NCBI RefSeq assembly: GCF_007830065.1
Contig: NZ_VLKK01000002.1
Location: 310,001 to 374,000, forward strand
Reading direction: 5' to 3'
From: Sphingobium wenxiniae
GTDB lineage: Bacteria; Pseudomonadota; Alphaproteobacteria; Sphingomonadales; Sphingomonadaceae
DNA: 64,000 nt
Under the pieces are notes generated by a model that was not told where the DNA came from, searched no databases, and was given only the letters and a program-made list of their open reading frames with translations. Of this stretch, positions 37,852 through 45,350 are shown one piece after another. The position numbers and the translations under genes are program-made. Position 1 is the first letter of the stretch; every line of letters begins with the position of its first letter.

Positions 37852-39114
37852 CTATCCTTTCTTCATCTCACTCTTGATTTCGCCCGCAGGCATCTTCGGC
37901 AGCAGCACGGAAATCGTCGTGCCCTCTCCCACGATGCTGGCGATGTCCATCCGCCCGCGATGGCGCTCCACGATATGCTTGACGATGGCCAGGCCCAGCC
38001 CGGTGCCGCCCATGGCCCGGCTTCGGCCCGAATCCACGCGATAGAAACGCTCCGTCAGGCGCGGCAGATGATCGGGCGCGATCCCTTCGCCCTCGTCCGC
38101 CACGATGAGGCGCGTCATGCCGCTCGGTCCTTCCGTCAGGGTCACGCGGATCGGCGTGCCGGGCCGGCCATATTTGGCGGAATTGCCGATCAGATTGTGC
38201 AGTAACTGGGAAAGCTGCGCGCGATCGCCCCGGACGGGCGGCAGACCGGCGTCGATACTGATTTCCACCTCCGCCCCGCGCTCGCCATGGCTGGTGCGGA
38301 ACACGCCCGCGACTTCCGCCACCAGGCCAGAGAGATCGACCGCGCTGTCGGGCGCGCGATATTTGTCGGCTTCGATCCGCGACAGGGAGATAAGGTCGTC
38401 GATCAGGCGCTGCATCCGCCGCGCCTCGCCGTCCATGATCTTCAGGAAACGCTGGCGTGTTTCGGTGTCCTTGCCCAGTTCCGGGTCGGCCAGCGTTTCG
38501 ATGAAGCCCAATATCCCGGCCAGCGGAGTCCGCAATTCGTGGCTGGCATTGGCGACGAAATCGACCCGCATCCGCTCCGCCGCATGGGCGCCGCTATGAT
38601 CGACCAGATGGACCAGCCGTCCCATATCCTCCGCTGCGCCAAAAGGCGCGATCCGCATCTGCCAGCGCTGTTCCCGCGTGCCGAGGCCCACCAGCTCCAC
38701 CATGTCCGCTTCGGTCATCGCCGCCATGTCCGTCAGCCTTTCGGCGGCTGCGGGATGGCGGATGGCGATGCGGGCGTCCTCTCCCTCGATATGCGCGCCC
38801 AGCAGCAGCCGCGCGGCGCGATTGGCGCGCAATATGCGCCCTTTCCCGATCAGCAGAAGCGGATCGGCTATGCCCTCCAGCAGGTCGGCAAAGCCGGGAT
38901 GGTTGATCAGCCTGGGCGATTGCGGCACGCGCTCCGCGCTTTGTTCGGAGACGTCATGTTCGCCGCCCCGGGTGCAGATCAGCAGGACGAGCAAGCCCGC
39001 CAGCACAGGCAGCGCGATGGCCAGCGGCGATGCGCCCAGCAAAAGCGCGCCGCCCGTGCCGAGCAACAGCATGGCGATGGAAGCCGTGATCTGCGATATG
39101 CTCAGTCGATTCAT
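37852..39114 (-). CDS. phoR: Phosphate regulon sensor histidine kinase
   Basis: A 420-residue sensor kinase. Two N-terminal membrane helices (about 10-46), a PAS-like region (LLEGIADPLLLIGKGRILRANRAARLLLG), H-box NASHELRTPL with the phospho-His, N-box HNLIGNSAKYG, and G boxes DEGEGIAPDHL and GGTGLGLAIVKHI. Together with PhoB it senses phosphate through PstSCAB-PhoU. Start at MNRLSISQ; the ribosome-binding site is weak. Divergent from the Tat-signal protein gene. Confidence 0.96.
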   Translation of the reverse strand: MNRLSISQITASIAMLLLGTGGALLLGASPLAIALPVLAGLLVLLICTRGGEHDVSEQSAERVPQSPRLINHPGFADLLEGIADPLLLIGKGRILRANRAARLLLGAHIEGEDARIAIRHPAAAERLTDMAAMTEADMVELVGLGTREQRWQMRIAPFGAAEDMGRLVHLVDHSGAHAAERMRVDFVANASHELRTPLAGILGFIETLADPELGKDTETRQRFLKIMDGEARRMQRLIDDLISLSRIEADKYRAPDSAVDLSGLVAEVAGVFRTSHGERGAEVEISIDAGLPPVRGDRAQLSQLLHNLIGNSAKYGRPGTPIRVTLTEGPSGMTRLIVADEGEGIAPDHLPRLTERFYRVDSGRSRAMGGTGLGLAIVKHIVERHRGRMDIASIVGEGTTISVLLPKMPAGEIKSEMKKG

Positions 39115-39212
39115 GGTTACCGCGCTGGATTCTTCCCGCATTTGCTGCGATGGCTAAGGGCATAGCGCGTAGAATTTACGCTTTGGCAAGCGCGATAGCG
39201 GATCATGACGAA

Positions 39213-39653
39213 ATGAGCGAGCCCATGACCGGACAGGACGATCCCCAGCAGCGCCTCCCGCAGGAGCGGGAAGACGCCGCGCACGAGCCGGTGTCGTCCC
39301 GGCGGCAGTTGCTGATGGGCGGCGCGGTCGCGGCGTCCGCCATCGTGTCGATTCGTCCGGCGCTCGCCAACACGGCGGCCTCCGTGCTCAATTGCACCAT
39401 TCCCGTGCCGGATCAGGCGCGGGCGGGCAATTATATCGCGCCCAACGGGCAGGTCGTGCCTGCCGGAACGCCCGGTGCCTTTCCGGCGGCCGGGCGCAGC
39501 TATACCGGGGAACAGGTGAAGCAGGCGTTGCGGGGACGGCCGCTGCCCGGCGCCGGCTATGAGCAGAATCAGGCTTATCTGAACTATATCCGCCGCCTGC
39601 AATCGGGCACCAGCGGTTTTACCTGCTACGCCTCGCTCCAGATGCCGCGCTGA
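39213..39653 (+). CDS. Tat-signal small exported protein of unknown function
   Basis: A 146-residue protein beginning MSEPMTGQDD. A twin-arginine-type signal SSRRQLLMGGAVAASAI with cleavage near ALA directs export of a mature part of about 90 residues. Mature features: LNCTIPVPDQARAGNYIAP, a Pro/Gly-rich middle, YLNYIRRLQSGTSGF and CYASLQMPR at the C-terminus, with one Cys near each end. It is 70 bases upstream of the glycosyltransferase-PqqD-kinase-nucleotidyltransferase genes and could be their substrate or an unrelated neighbour. An earlier in-frame start (39150) exists but would bury the signal. Confidence 0.7.
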   Translation: MSEPMTGQDDPQQRLPQEREDAAHEPVSSRRQLLMGGAVAASAIVSIRPALANTAASVLNCTIPVPDQARAGNYIAPNGQVVPAGTPGAFPAAGRSYTGEQVKQALRGRPLPGAGYEQNQAYLNYIRRLQSGTSGFTCYASLQMPR

Positions 39654-39723
39654 TTGAAAGGGAGCGGATGGAGCTTCCGCGCGTTGACGTCGCCATATTG
39701 CGGCGCATCGTTGAGAGGCTTTC

Positions 39724-40902
39724 ATGTTTCATGCCCATCCGCCGATGGCGGCGTCCCTTTTCATCGCGATCTATCTCTATGAGCCTAGCGACGGCGGGTT
39801 GGATCGGGTCGCGATTCTGTTCGCCAATCATCTCGTTCAGCGCGGCGTGCGGGCCGAATTGTGGATGGCGCGAACGGAAGGGCCGGTCGCGAGGCTGATC
39901 GACCCCGCCGTCACGGTGCGCCGCGTGCCTTCGCCGCCTCTGGAGCGGCGCTTGGCCATGATCGCGCAATTTCCCGGTTTGGCGGTCATGGTACGGCGGC
40001 ATGGCCCCGATGTCCTCTATTCCGCCGGGAATCAGAGCAACATGCTGGTGGCCCTGGCGGCGCTGGGAACCGGCACGCGCGCGGTGGGACGCATTTCCAA
40101 TCCCTTGATCCGTCCCGGTCAAAAGAGGCTGGCCGCTCATTTCCGCCTGCGCCGCTTCCGCGCCATAGCGCGCGCCAGCGCGATGACTATCGTGATGGGC
40201 GAGGCGGACCGCCGCCTGCTGACCGCGGCGGGGCCGTTGGCAGCGACCGATGTCCGCCTGTTGCCGCGTCCCAGCGTGACGCCCGCGATGGACGCTGCGT
40301 TCGCGGCGCGAAAGCCTCGCCAGCCGGGCGATCCTTGCCGCCTGCTGATGGTTGGCCGTCTTGCCGTGCAGAAGGATCATGCGACGGCGTTACGTGCGGT
40401 GGCTCGCCTGCCGCACCTGGACTGGCGCTTGCAAATCGCGGGCGATGGTCCGTTGCGCGATGAACTGATCCAGCTTTGCGGAGCGCTGGGCATAAGCGAC
40501 AGGGTCGCCTTTCCGGGTTTCATCGCCGATCCGCAGCATGTCGCCGCACTGATGGGACAGGCCGACCTGCTGCTCCAGCCGTCCCGCTGGGAGGGGTTGG
40601 CGGGGACCGTCATCGAAGCGCTGGGCTGCGGCGCCGGCGTGGTGGCGACCGACAGCACGCCCAACATCCGTCCCCTCCTCCAGGCCGCGGGGCAGCATGA
40701 TCCTGTGCCCGTCGGCGATGACGCCGCTTTCGCGCGGGCCGTCGAATGGGCATTGGGCCATCCCGCGCCGCTCCCGCAACTTGCATCCGCCACCGCGCCC
40801 TATCGTCTGGCCGATGCGCTGGACGGATATGCCGGCGCTTGCCGCAGCCTGGCCGGAAACAGGCCGCACCGGTTCAGGGAAAGCTCGCTCATCCGCCCCT
40901 GA
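39724..40902 (+). CDS. Family 4 glycosyltransferase
   Basis: A 392-residue GT-B enzyme. N-terminal donor-independent domain with DGGLDRVAILFANHL, C-terminal domain with LLMVGRLAVQKDHATALRAVARL and the E-x7-E pattern EGLAGTVIE that binds the nucleotide sugar. It is a retaining GT4-type enzyme; the acceptor is unknown. GAGAGG precedes the ATG. It lies at the head of the PqqD/HprK-related/nucleotidyltransferase group. Confidence 0.88.
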   Translation: MFHAHPPMAASLFIAIYLYEPSDGGLDRVAILFANHLVQRGVRAELWMARTEGPVARLIDPAVTVRRVPSPPLERRLAMIAQFPGLAVMVRRHGPDVLYSAGNQSNMLVALAALGTGTRAVGRISNPLIRPGQKRLAAHFRLRRFRAIARASAMTIVMGEADRRLLTAAGPLAATDVRLLPRPSVTPAMDAAFAARKPRQPGDPCRLLMVGRLAVQKDHATALRAVARLPHLDWRLQIAGDGPLRDELIQLCGALGISDRVAFPGFIADPQHVAALMGQADLLLQPSRWEGLAGTVIEALGCGAGVVATDSTPNIRPLLQAAGQHDPVPVGDDAAFARAVEWALGHPAPLPQLASATAPYRLADALDGYAGACRSLAGNRPHRFRESSLIRP

Positions 40903-40965
40903 TGCGTTAGGCACCTGCTTACCCCTTTGCGCTATGGCGGGGCGGCAATCATCGGGGGCAGAGCC

Positions 40966-41256
40966 GTGACAGTCGATCAACGCTATTGTCGGGAGAGGGA
41001 AGGGAACATCCTGTCTCGAACGCTTGGCGACATAGGGCTGCTCTATCATCGCCCCTCGGGCCAGACCCACATAGTCATCAGTCCCGTGCCGGAAATCCTG
41101 GAGGCGATGGAGGATGACAGCCCGGTTTCCGTGGGCGATCTGCTCCAGCGCCTCTCCCGGCGATTTGATCTTGGCCCGCAGGAGACCGCCTTGCCGAAGA
41201 TCGCGGCGCATCTGGCCGATATGGCCGCGCTGGGCCTGATCCGCGCCGTCGCATGA
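40966..41256 (+). CDS. PqqD-family peptide chaperone (HPr-rel-A type)
   Basis: A 96-residue PqqD-like protein: ILSRTLGDIGLLYHRPSGQTHIVISPVPEILEAMEDDSPVSVGDLLQRL, then FDLGPQETALPKIAAHLADMAALGLI. PqqD domains bind leader peptides in RiPP pathways. The chosen start is GTG (40966) with GGGGG before it; an upstream TTG (40927) is possible. Its stop overlaps the kinase start (ATGA). Confidence 0.8.
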   Translation: MTVDQRYCREREGNILSRTLGDIGLLYHRPSGQTHIVISPVPEILEAMEDDSPVSVGDLLQRLSRRFDLGPQETALPKIAAHLADMAALGLIRAVA

Positions 41257-42116
41257 AGCATCGCGTCACCCTTCGCATCGGTCCGGCGACGTTCCGTATC
41301 GGATCGGCATGGTCGGGACCGATAGGGGAGTTGAGGCGCCTCTATGCGGACTATCCCGCGCCTTCGGGCGGCCTGGCCGATTTCACCGTCCGGCTGGAGC
41401 CTGCCGGCCTGCTGCGCCGCTGGCTGCGGCCGTCCATCTTCATCACCGGGGACCATGGCCTTGCGGACGCCGCGCCGATGAGCCTTGCCCATAGCCTGCT
41501 GGCGGCGGAAATGGGAATGAACCTGCAAATGGCGCTGGGCTGGCGGCGGCACCTGCTGCTGCACGCATCGAGCGTGGAGAAAGACGGGCGCGTCCTCCTC
41601 ATGAGCGGCGAGTCGGGGTCGGGGAAATCCACCCTCGCCGCGCAATTGGGCGAACGCGGCTGGCGGCTGATGGGGGACGAGTTCGCGCTGATCGATCTGG
41701 CGGCGGGAGCCGTGCTGCCCTTTCCTCGCCTCGTCTCGCTCAAGAACCGGGCGATAGACGTGATCGCGGCGGACGTGCCCGCCGCGCGCATGGGACCGCT
41801 GCTTGAAGGCACGGCCAAGGGCGATATTCGGCACATGCGTCCCCGCGCCGATGCGGTGGCGCGGATGGATGAAGGCGCGCCGCCCGCGCTGCTGCTGTTC
41901 CCGCGCTTCGGTCATGCCTCCGCGATCCGGCCGATGGGACAGGGCGAGACATTCATGCGCCTGACGCAGGCGTCGACCAATTATGTGGCACTGGGGGAAG
42001 CGGCCTTTGCCGCGCTGGGCCGGTTCGTGGACGAAGTGCCCGCTATGGCGATGGACTTCCCATCCGGCGACGAGGCCATCGCCATGGTCGAGCGGCTGTG
42101 GGAGGAGAGGGCATGA
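41253..42116 (+). CDS. HprK-related kinase (HPr-rel-A type)
   Basis: A 287-residue protein resembling the C-terminal P-loop domain of HPr kinase/phosphorylase: SSVEKDGRVLLMSGESGSGKST (Walker A at about 119-127), RGWRLMGDEFALID, and a conserved LKNRAIDVIAAD region. No HPr or PTS gene is nearby. Related kinases phosphorylate lasso-peptide precursors in other bacteria; here no lasso enzymes are present. Coupled by 4-base overlaps on both sides. Confidence 0.82.
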   Translation: MKHRVTLRIGPATFRIGSAWSGPIGELRRLYADYPAPSGGLADFTVRLEPAGLLRRWLRPSIFITGDHGLADAAPMSLAHSLLAAEMGMNLQMALGWRRHLLLHASSVEKDGRVLLMSGESGSGKSTLAAQLGERGWRLMGDEFALIDLAAGAVLPFPRLVSLKNRAIDVIAADVPAARMGPLLEGTAKGDIRHMRPRADAVARMDEGAPPALLLFPRFGHASAIRPMGQGETFMRLTQASTNYVALGEAAFAALGRFVDEVPAMAMDFPSGDEAIAMVERLWEERA

Positions 42117-43105
42117 GCGCCCTGCCGCTCGTGCGCGCCTTGCGGAGGCCGGAGAGCGCCGCCGCCTTCTCGCCGGAGCAATGGAACGTGCTCATCGCCA
42201 TGGCGCGGGCGGAACGGTTGATCGGCACGCTGGCCTTGCGGATCGGCGACGGGGCGGTGCCTGGCGAGGTGCGCGCCGTTCTGGCAGACGCGCGGCTGGA
42301 TGCGGAGCGGGAGGCGCGGCAGGCTCTTTGGGAAGCGGATCGCGCGGCGGCGGCGCTAGCTCCGCTGGGCTTGCGGGTCGTGCTGCTCAAGGGCACGGCC
42401 TATGCCGCGGCGGGGCTGAAAGCGGGGGCGGGGCGCTTCATCGGCGATCTCGATATTCTCGTGCCGCGCGATTCCATGGATGCGGTGGAGAAGCATCTGA
42501 TCGCGGCGGGATGGGAGTGGGTGAAGTCCGATCCCTATGACGACGCCTATTACCGGCAGTGGATGCATGAGTTGCCCCCGTTGATCCATCGGGATCGGGA
42601 CCGGATGATCGACGTGCATCACACCGTCCTGCCCTTGACGGCGAGGCAGACGCCCGATGCCGAGGCCATGATCGCCGACGCCGTTCCCGTATCCGATGGC
42701 TTATACATCCTGTCGTCGGAGGACCGGGTCTGCCATGCGGTGGCGCACATGCTGGCTGACGGCGATCTGGCGGGCGGCTTGCGGAACCTGTGGGACATAT
42801 ATTGCCTGCTGGGGGAGGCTGACCCGGCGGCATTGGAGACGCGCGCAGAGCGGCATGGTCTCTTGCCCCATGTGCGGCAGGCAAGGCGTCTGGCTGATGC
42901 GCTTTACGGCGAGGGGCGGACGCGGCTGACATTGTGGGACCGCATCGTCATTGCCCGCCTTTTGGCTCGCGACGGCTGGGGAAGGGAGACGCGCAAGGGG
43001 CTGCGATTCGCCTTCTATCTCCGCTCCCACTGGCTGCGGATGCCCCCGTTGATGCTGGCGCGGCACCTCCTGACCAAATGGCGCAAGGGGTATCGGCCGG
43101 CTTAG
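42113..43105 (+). CDS. Nucleotidyltransferase family protein (NTP_transf_5-like)
   Basis: A 330-residue putative nucleotidyltransferase with catalytic Asp pair GDLDILVPR at about 111-119, preceded by LRVVLLKGTAYAAAGLKAGAG and followed by helical regions (SEDRVCHAVAHMLADGDLAGGLRNLWDIY). Members commonly sit beside PqqD and HprK-related genes. The acceptor and nucleotide are unknown. GGAGG is inside the kinase 3' end. The 142 bases after it hold a dispersed repeat. Confidence 0.8.
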   Translation: MSALPLVRALRRPESAAAFSPEQWNVLIAMARAERLIGTLALRIGDGAVPGEVRAVLADARLDAEREARQALWEADRAAAALAPLGLRVVLLKGTAYAAAGLKAGAGRFIGDLDILVPRDSMDAVEKHLIAAGWEWVKSDPYDDAYYRQWMHELPPLIHRDRDRMIDVHHTVLPLTARQTPDAEAMIADAVPVSDGLYILSSEDRVCHAVAHMLADGDLAGGLRNLWDIYCLLGEADPAALETRAERHGLLPHVRQARRLADALYGEGRTRLTLWDRIVIARLLARDGWGRETRKGLRFAFYLRSHWLRMPPLMLARHLLTKWRKGYRPA

Positions 43106-43173
43106 GCGAGGCGGTTATGGGGGTGGGGAGCGGTCATCTCCCATCTCTCTTCCTAGGGCACAACCAAACCTAA

Positions 43174-43202
43174 CGAGATCCCAGCTTTCGCTGGCATGAC
43201 GG
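43174..43202. repeat. Dispersed palindromic repeat fragment
   Basis: GAGATCCCAGCTTTCGCTGG followed by CATGACGG, with CCAGC/GCTGG arms (43181-43185 and 43190-43194). It resembles the short CGTCAT...CCAGC-type palindromes scattered in sphingomonad intergenic regions. Only one copy of this type was noted in the window. Confidence 0.45.
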
Positions 43203-43247
43203 AGGTTGAAGGTCTGTTATGGCCGAAACCAGCCGCAGGAACCCTGA

Positions 43248-43973
43248 TCAGTCCGCCGCTCTTTCCTCGGCCTTGGTGGGGCCGCCCATGGCGACCGGCG
43301 GCCGGGTGTTCATCGCGATCAGATAGTCGGGACCGGCGACGAAGGGGATCGGGTTGATGGCCTGTCCGTCGACGCGGACCTCATAATGGAGGTGGCTGCC
43401 GGTCGAACGGCCGGTCGAACCCATCAGGCCGATGACCTGGCCGCGCCGCACATAGCTGTTCGCGGCCACCAGCACCTTCGACATATGGCCATAGCGCGTT
43501 TCCATGCCGTGACCGTGCGAAATCTGGACGAGGTTGCCATAGCCGCTGGCCCAGCCGGAACGGTTCACGATGCCGTCGGCGGTGGCGTAGATCGGGGTGC
43601 CGACGGGACCGGGGATATCCACGCCCTTGTGCATTCGCGCGCCGCCGTTGAACGGATCGGAACGCACGCCGAAATTGGATGTCAGCGACAGTTTCTGAAC
43701 GGGACGGCCGGAAGGGATATAAGCGGTCGACTTGGCGTTGCCATCCATGCGCTGGAGGCTGGAGAAAAGGTTGGAGAAACCGACATCCGACGGCCCAAGG
43801 GCGCTCATGTTGATTTCGGATGCGTCGCCATAGGGATCGTCGTCGTCCGAAGCATGGGCCGGAGCCGCCGCACACAATGCGCCCGCGATGCCCACGCCGC
43901 CCATGAATTTCACTGCTTTCACGGCAGAATGGAACAAACGCGCACCACGATCATTTATCGAACGAATTGACAT
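43248..43973 (-). CDS. M23 family (LytM-type) peptidoglycan endopeptidase
   Basis: A 241-residue exported protein. N-terminal hydrophobic segment (FMGGVGIAGALCAAAPAHA), then a LytM domain with zinc ligands in ARMHKGVDIPGP and GSHLHYEVRVDG, and NFGVRSDPF. It cleaves peptide cross-links in peptidoglycan or activates amidases. Chosen start at MSIRSINDRG (43973); no strong Shine-Dalgarno. The 178-base gap upstream (43974-44151) carries no gene. Confidence 0.9.
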   Translation of the reverse strand: MSIRSINDRGARLFHSAVKAVKFMGGVGIAGALCAAAPAHASDDDDPYGDASEINMSALGPSDVGFSNLFSSLQRMDGNAKSTAYIPSGRPVQKLSLTSNFGVRSDPFNGGARMHKGVDIPGPVGTPIYATADGIVNRSGWASGYGNLVQISHGHGMETRYGHMSKVLVAANSYVRRGQVIGLMGSTGRSTGSHLHYEVRVDGQAINPIPFVAGPDYLIAMNTRPPVAMGGPTKAEERAAD

Positions 43974-44151
43974 GCCGACCCCGACTTTTCCCGGAGGCTT
44001 ATTGCCTCTCGGCCCTCTCCGTTTGACTTCAAGCGAACTCAATCACCCCGCGACTGAGTGCACAGTGCAAATACCGGCTCATGTTGCAAGCGCGTCATAA
44101 AAATCGCGCGTTAAACCGGCTTGTCGCCGCGCCGAGTCGTTGAACGGCGGT

Positions 44152-44889
44152 TTAATCGGACCACGAAAATGCCTTTTCACAAGGATTTGGTAATGATTGG
44201 CGGGGTCCGCCCCCCATTCGTTCCGTCGCGGCGCAAAACCATTTCGTCCCTGCGGCGACATGGCGAATCTCATCTGTCATGATTCGGCCCAACATGCGCG
44301 CGGACGTTACGTCGCCCGCGCCTTCGAACCGCTCGATGGTGGCGGGCGTGATGTCGAGCGCGCGCGCCTCCAGCACCATCGGCACGATGGCGAGCCGGGC
44401 GAGCGCGTCGCCCGCTGTCTCTATCGCCGCCTGCCAGAGGCCGTCATGAGCGGGCAGCGCGCCATAGAAACTCCCCATCTGACGCAGCCGCCGGTCGAGC
44501 AGGGCGAAGTGCATCGCCTCCTCTGCGCCCACCTGCATCCAGTCGCCGGTGAAAGCCGCCGGGAATCGCCCACCGAACCGCCCGATCAGGTCGAAGGCAA
44601 GGTCGATGGCGACAAACTCGATATGAGCGAGCGCATGGAGCATCGCGATCCGGGCCCGCTCCGACCCGATCTTCCCCCGGCGCGGCATCCGGTTGGGCGG
44701 CAGCAGTTCCGGCGCGTCCGGGCGCGCGGGCCGATCCGGCATCGCGGCATCGAACCGATGCGCCAGCGTTCCCAGCCGCCACGCGCGCGCCGCCGCCCGC
44801 GCTGCCATCAGCTTGCCGCGCGGATGGGGGGTCAGCAGCACATGGGCGCAGGCCGCCCCCACGCTGTCGATGGCGGCAGGCAGGGTCAA
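44152..44889 (-). CDS. DUF455 ferritin-like protein
   Basis: A 245-residue DUF455 protein of the ferritin-like superfamily. Its probable metal ligands fall in AHIEFVAIDLAFDLIG, GAEEAMHFALL and MTDEIRHVAAG. Function unknown; a diiron oxygenase or hydroxylase role is suspected for the family. The start is a TTG that overlaps the bcp stop (TTGA), which includes the family's expected N-terminal AHVLLTPHPRGK segment. Coupled to bcp. Confidence 0.85.
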   Translation of the reverse strand: MTLPAAIDSVGAACAHVLLTPHPRGKLMAARAAARAWRLGTLAHRFDAAMPDRPARPDAPELLPPNRMPRRGKIGSERARIAMLHALAHIEFVAIDLAFDLIGRFGGRFPAAFTGDWMQVGAEEAMHFALLDRRLRQMGSFYGALPAHDGLWQAAIETAGDALARLAIVPMVLEARALDITPATIERFEGAGDVTSARMLGRIMTDEIRHVAAGTKWFCAATERMGGGPRQSLPNPCEKAFSWSD

Positions 44890-45350
44890 AGCGCCTTCGC
44901 CGCCTCCAGCACATCGGCGGCATGGCCCTTCACCTTCACCTTGGGCCAGACGCGTGCGATCCTGCCGTCCGCGCCGATCAGGAAGGTGGACCGTTCGATC
45001 CCCATATATTTGCGGCCATAAAGCGACTTTTCGACCCATGTGCCAAAGGCTTCGCAGGCCGCGCCCGGTTCGTCCGAGGCGAGCGTGACGGTGAGGCCGT
45101 ATTTGTCCGCGAATTTCTTGAGTTTCGCAGGCTTGTCCTTGGAAATGCCGACCACCGGCACGCCCAGCTTCGCGAAATCCGCGCCCAGTTCCGTGAAATC
45201 CTTCGCCTCATTGGTGCAGCCGGGCGTGTCCGCCTTGGGATAGAAATAGACGACCGCCGGCTTGCCCCGATAGCGGTCCAGCGTGAAATCCGCGCCGTCC
45301 GCGTCCTTCAGCGCCACGTCGGGCGCGCTGTCGCCTTGTTCCAGCATCAT
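44886..45350 (-). CDS. bcp: Thiol peroxidase, Bcp/PrxQ family
   Basis: A 154-residue peroxiredoxin. Peroxidatic Cys45 in TPGCTNEA. The nearby Cys present five residues later in E. coli Bcp is replaced by Lys50, while Cys99 (GAACEAFG) is kept, so the catalytic cycle is either 1-Cys or uses Cys99. The start overlaps the glnE stop (ATGA), giving a glnE-bcp-DUF455 coupled unit. Confidence 0.93.
   Translation of the reverse strand: MMLEQGDSAPDVALKDADGADFTLDRYRGKPAVVYFYPKADTPGCTNEAKDFTELGADFAKLGVPVVGISKDKPAKLKKFADKYGLTVTLASDEPGAACEAFGTWVEKSLYGRKYMGIERSTFLIGADGRIARVWPKVKVKGHAADVLEAAKAL

Noticed and set aside
39213-43105. A complete lasso-peptide gene cluster
   Set aside because: No Asn-synthetase-like cyclase, no B2 protease and no leader-core precursor were found, so only the PqqD/HprK/nucleotidyltransferase part is claimed.
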